Assembly: GCA_945900935.1 (NCBI GenBank)
Contig: CAMDKT010000223.1
Coordinates: 1 to 8,760 of the forward strand
Direction of reading: 5' to 3'
Source: Candidatus Sulfopaludibacter sp. SbA3
Lineage (GTDB): Bacteria > Acidobacteriota > Terriglobia > Bryobacterales > Bryobacteraceae
Length of the DNA stretch: 8,760 nt
In this document: in pieces, positions 7,752 to 8,760 of the stretch
Layout: every line of letters begins with the position of its first letter
Numbering within the stretch: the first letter of the stretch is position 1
Program-made: the position numbers and the translations under genes
The notes under the pieces: model-generated
The model's input: the letters and a program-made list of their open reading frames with translations, nothing else
What the model was told of the DNA's origin: nothing
Databases searched by the model: none

Positions 7752-8047
7752 ATTTTGCTCGCGGCCGTCAGCCGAATGCCCCCTATTTTTGTCATCACCG
7801 CGCCTTGCGCCTTGGGAAAAGCTTCGCGCTGTGCCAAATCGCTCTCGGATAGGCCTGAATCTCGGGCGTTTTGCAGGGCAATGGATCCAGGCGAAGCGTT
7901 CCCTTCAAGCTGCCTAAATCGGTTCCCGCATTCCAGCACAGGCGGATCTCCGCCACATCCTCTTCCAACGTCGTCAACAAGCAAAGCAGAAAGGAGGCGC
8001 CGCCGTCGCTGGGTTAGAACCCCCTCGAAAACCAGTTGCGCATCTGT
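7752..8047. other. Intergenic region between divergent ileS and toxin-antitoxin cluster
   Basis: These roughly 300 bases separate the two divergent transcription units. I find no recognisable gene, RNA gene or repeat array. A 61-codon minus-strand frame (7795-7980, beginning MLTTLEEDVAEIRL) is open but resembles nothing I know and lacks a clear ribosome site. AAAGGAGG occurs on the plus strand near 7990 but has no start codon at a usable distance. The stretch may hold remnants of lost accessory genes, but nothing shows this directly. Confidence 0.4.
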
Positions 8048-8076
8048 TTGCCGTCAAGAGTTATATATGTTATAGA
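8048..8076 (+). promoter_or_regulatory. Candidate sigma-70-type promoter of the toxin-antitoxin cluster
   Basis: TTGCCG (8048-8053) and TATAGA (8071-8076) are separated by 17 bases, each matching four of six consensus positions. A TG at 8068-8069 gives an extended -10. The surrounding AT-rich patch (TTATATATGTTATAG) stands out from GC-rich flanks. Transcription would start near 8083, about 55 bases before the GTG of the Xre remnant. Confidence 0.5.
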
Positions 8077-8087
8077 TTGGCTATCAC
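8069..8087. promoter_or_regulatory. Imperfect palindrome over the -10 box, candidate operator
   Basis: GTTATAG (8069-8075) and CTATCAC (8081-8087) are inverted repeats matching at six of seven positions around a five-base centre. They cover the -10 hexamer and the expected start of transcription. Toxin-antitoxin and Xre genes commonly repress their own promoters through such sites. That this palindrome is used is inference. Confidence 0.35.
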
Positions 8088-8138
8088 ATGCTGTCCATCC
8101 AGGTCAACACATCTGCTCCCCCTCTTTACACTGGATAC

Positions 8139-8375
8139 GTGAGCACCACCATTTCCGCCCCGGCATTTCCAGAGCGCCTGGCCTCGCTGCGCAACCAGCA
8201 CAGCCTCACCCAACAGACGCTGACCGAACGGTTCGGCGTTCATATGCTTCTTTTCGGCCAGGACGAGCGTGGCCCCGGCGAAGAGAAACGAGTAACTCGT
8301 TCCCTGCTGGAAGGTATGATTCTCAAACACGAAGCCCGCCGCTGGTCCGGCAACAGCGGAGGAGAAAGGAAGTAA
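8139..8375 (+). pseudogene. Internally deleted Xre-family helix-turn-helix regulator remnant
   Basis: The frame from GTG at 8139 encodes 78 residues starting MSTTISAPAFPERL. Residues 11-35 (PERLASLRNQHSLTQQTLTE then RFGVH) are the first two helices of an Xre/Cro-type DNA-binding domain. The sequence then jumps to LLFGQDERGP (37-46) and again to EKRVTRSLLEGMILKHEARR (49-68), which in intact relatives are the middle and C-terminal tail of a protein of about 110-120 residues, from memory. About 30 residues (recognition helix and helices 4-5) and later about 15 residues are missing, both in frame. A repressor lacking the recognition helix should not bind DNA normally, so I call it a decayed gene, though the open frame is still translatable. 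An ATG at 8088 is in frame but would add 17 residues unlike the family. Its TAA ends two bases before the antitoxin GTG, and it carries that gene's ribosome site, so coupling may explain why the frame persists. Confidence 0.65.
8366..8371 (+). promoter_or_regulatory. Ribosome binding site deciding the antitoxin start
   Basis: AAGGAA, in a longer purine tract starting GGAGGAG at 8358, lies six bases before GTG at 8378. This fixes that GTG as the start, rather than a far-upstream ATG at 8036 in the same frame that crosses the whole Xre remnant. Confidence 0.7.
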
Positions 8376-8377
8376 CC

Positions 8378-8689
8378 GTGAACGTCGATACACTGCAAGC
8401 CCGCCGGCAGGCCCACGCGCTACTCGACTTTCTACCTCCCGGCAAACTCTCCGCCGTCCGGGAACTGCTCGCCGCCATGGTGGATCCTGTACAGCGCGCG
8501 CTGGCCATGGCGCCGCTGGAGGACGAAGAAATCACTGAGGAAGAAGAGCGCGAGGTCGCCGAAGCCCGCGAGTGGCTCAAGCACAACAAACCGATTCCGA
8601 TGGAAGAGATTCTGGCCGACTTCGGCCTCACCGCGGCCGACTTCGAAAGGATGGCGGGAGAACCAACGCCGGCCCGGTCGAGCCAATAA
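8378..8689 (+). CDS. Acidic antitoxin-like protein paired with a RelE/ParE-type toxin
   Basis: The product is 103 residues from a GTG start. Residues 5-45 form a helical block (TLQARRQAHALLDFLPPGKL onward, then VRELLAAMVDPVQRALAMAP). A strongly acidic helix follows (LEDEEITEEEEREVAEAREW, 48-67), and the tail is PMEEILADFGLTAADFERM (74-92). The overall plan, with a C-terminal EEILADFGLT-type segment placed just ahead of a RelE/ParE toxin, matches small antitoxins common in acidobacteria and cyanobacteria, from memory. By family logic it would bind and neutralise the downstream toxin through the acidic and C-terminal parts and may repress the operon; no classical DNA-binding fold is obvious by eye. 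Three bases separate its TAA from the toxin ATG, and two bases separate its GTG from the Xre remnant stop, so all three frames look co-transcribed. The antitoxin call depends mainly on the toxin next to it. Confidence 0.75.
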   Translation: MNVDTLQARRQAHALLDFLPPGKLSAVRELLAAMVDPVQRALAMAPLEDEEITEEEEREVAEAREWLKHNKPIPMEEILADFGLTAADFERMAGEPTPARSSQ

Positions 8690-8692
8690 TCA

Positions 8693-8760
8693 ATGGCCAA
8701 ACGTATTGTCTGGACCGCCCAGGCCAGAGCCGATGTCCGCCAGCTAACGGGAATCGACCC
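8693..8760 (+). CDS. RelE/ParE-family toxin, N-terminal 22 codons only
   Basis: ATG at 8693 opens MAKRIVWTAQARADVRQLTG and runs off the window edge. The pattern of a short basic beta strand (KRIVWT) followed by an Ala/Arg helix (AQARADVRQL) is the typical beginning of RelE/ParE-type toxins. Most of these are mRNA-cleaving ribosome-dependent enzymes or gyrase poisons. Which activity applies cannot be told from 22 residues, since the catalytic region is outside. It lies three bases after the antitoxin-like gene, the usual order for such pairs. Confidence 0.75.
   Translation, partial: MAKRIVWTAQARADVRQLTGID

Noticed and set aside
7795..7980. 61-codon minus-strand frame MLTTLEEDVAEIRL in the ileS upstream region
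   Set aside because: No ribosome site, no recognisable motif, and it lies in the expected promoter region of ileS. It might be a gene fragment, but I cannot support that.
8010..8037. tRNA T-arm-like sequence GGGTTAGAACCCC, possible tRNA end or attachment site
   Set aside because: The stem and loop lengths do not fit a T-arm and no acceptor, D or anticodon arms can be folded from the flanks.
8036..8377. Upstream extension of the antitoxin frame from ATG 8036
   Set aside because: The added 114 residues are the out-of-frame shadow of the Xre remnant, and GTG 8378 has a well-placed ribosome site.
1..8760. CRISPR arrays, insertion sequences, rRNA or phage genes
   Set aside because: No repeated spacer pattern, transposase, terminal inverted repeats or RNA gene structure was seen anywhere in the window.

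Overview
The window is GC-rich and gene-dense. It looks like a chromosomal segment of a soil-type bacterium, most likely an acidobacterium of the Bryobacterales/Solibacter kind. That placement rests on remembered protein styles: the large secreted unknown protein, the Cys-rich Lgt variant, and the Xre and antitoxin families at the right end. It was not searched and is moderate at best.

Minus strand, read right to left. An isoleucyl-tRNA synthetase gene (ileS, 7709 to 4902) runs into lipoprotein signal peptidase (lspA, 4905 to 4411) through a 4-base TTGA overlap. lspA runs into prolipoprotein diacylglyceryl transferase (lgt, 4411 to 3614) through a 1-base TAATG overlap. The three form one tightly coupled unit. 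Lgt adds the lipid to prolipoproteins and LspA then removes the signal peptide, so two consecutive steps of lipoprotein maturation sit together. After lgt come about 350 bases without a convincing gene, holding three inverted repeats, one of which (3364-3405) is a strong intrinsic terminator for this unit. Beyond it, still on the minus strand, is a very long exported protein of unknown function (3262 to the window edge, at least 1087 residues with no stop). I checked it codon by codon.

Plus strand, right end. Divergently from ileS, a candidate promoter at 8048-8076, with an imperfect palindrome across its -10 box, leads into three tightly packed frames: a shrunken Xre-type helix-turn-helix gene that appears to have lost two internal segments in frame; a small acidic antitoxin-like protein; and the first 22 codons of a RelE/ParE-like toxin that continues past the edge. 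This is a typical small accessory toxin-antitoxin module placed beside housekeeping genes.

I do not see a clearly new multi-gene system. The points most worth a second look are the internally deleted Xre gene kept in frame ahead of the toxin-antitoxin pair, the Lgt in which three residues studied in E. coli are replaced, and the large uncharacterised exported protein.
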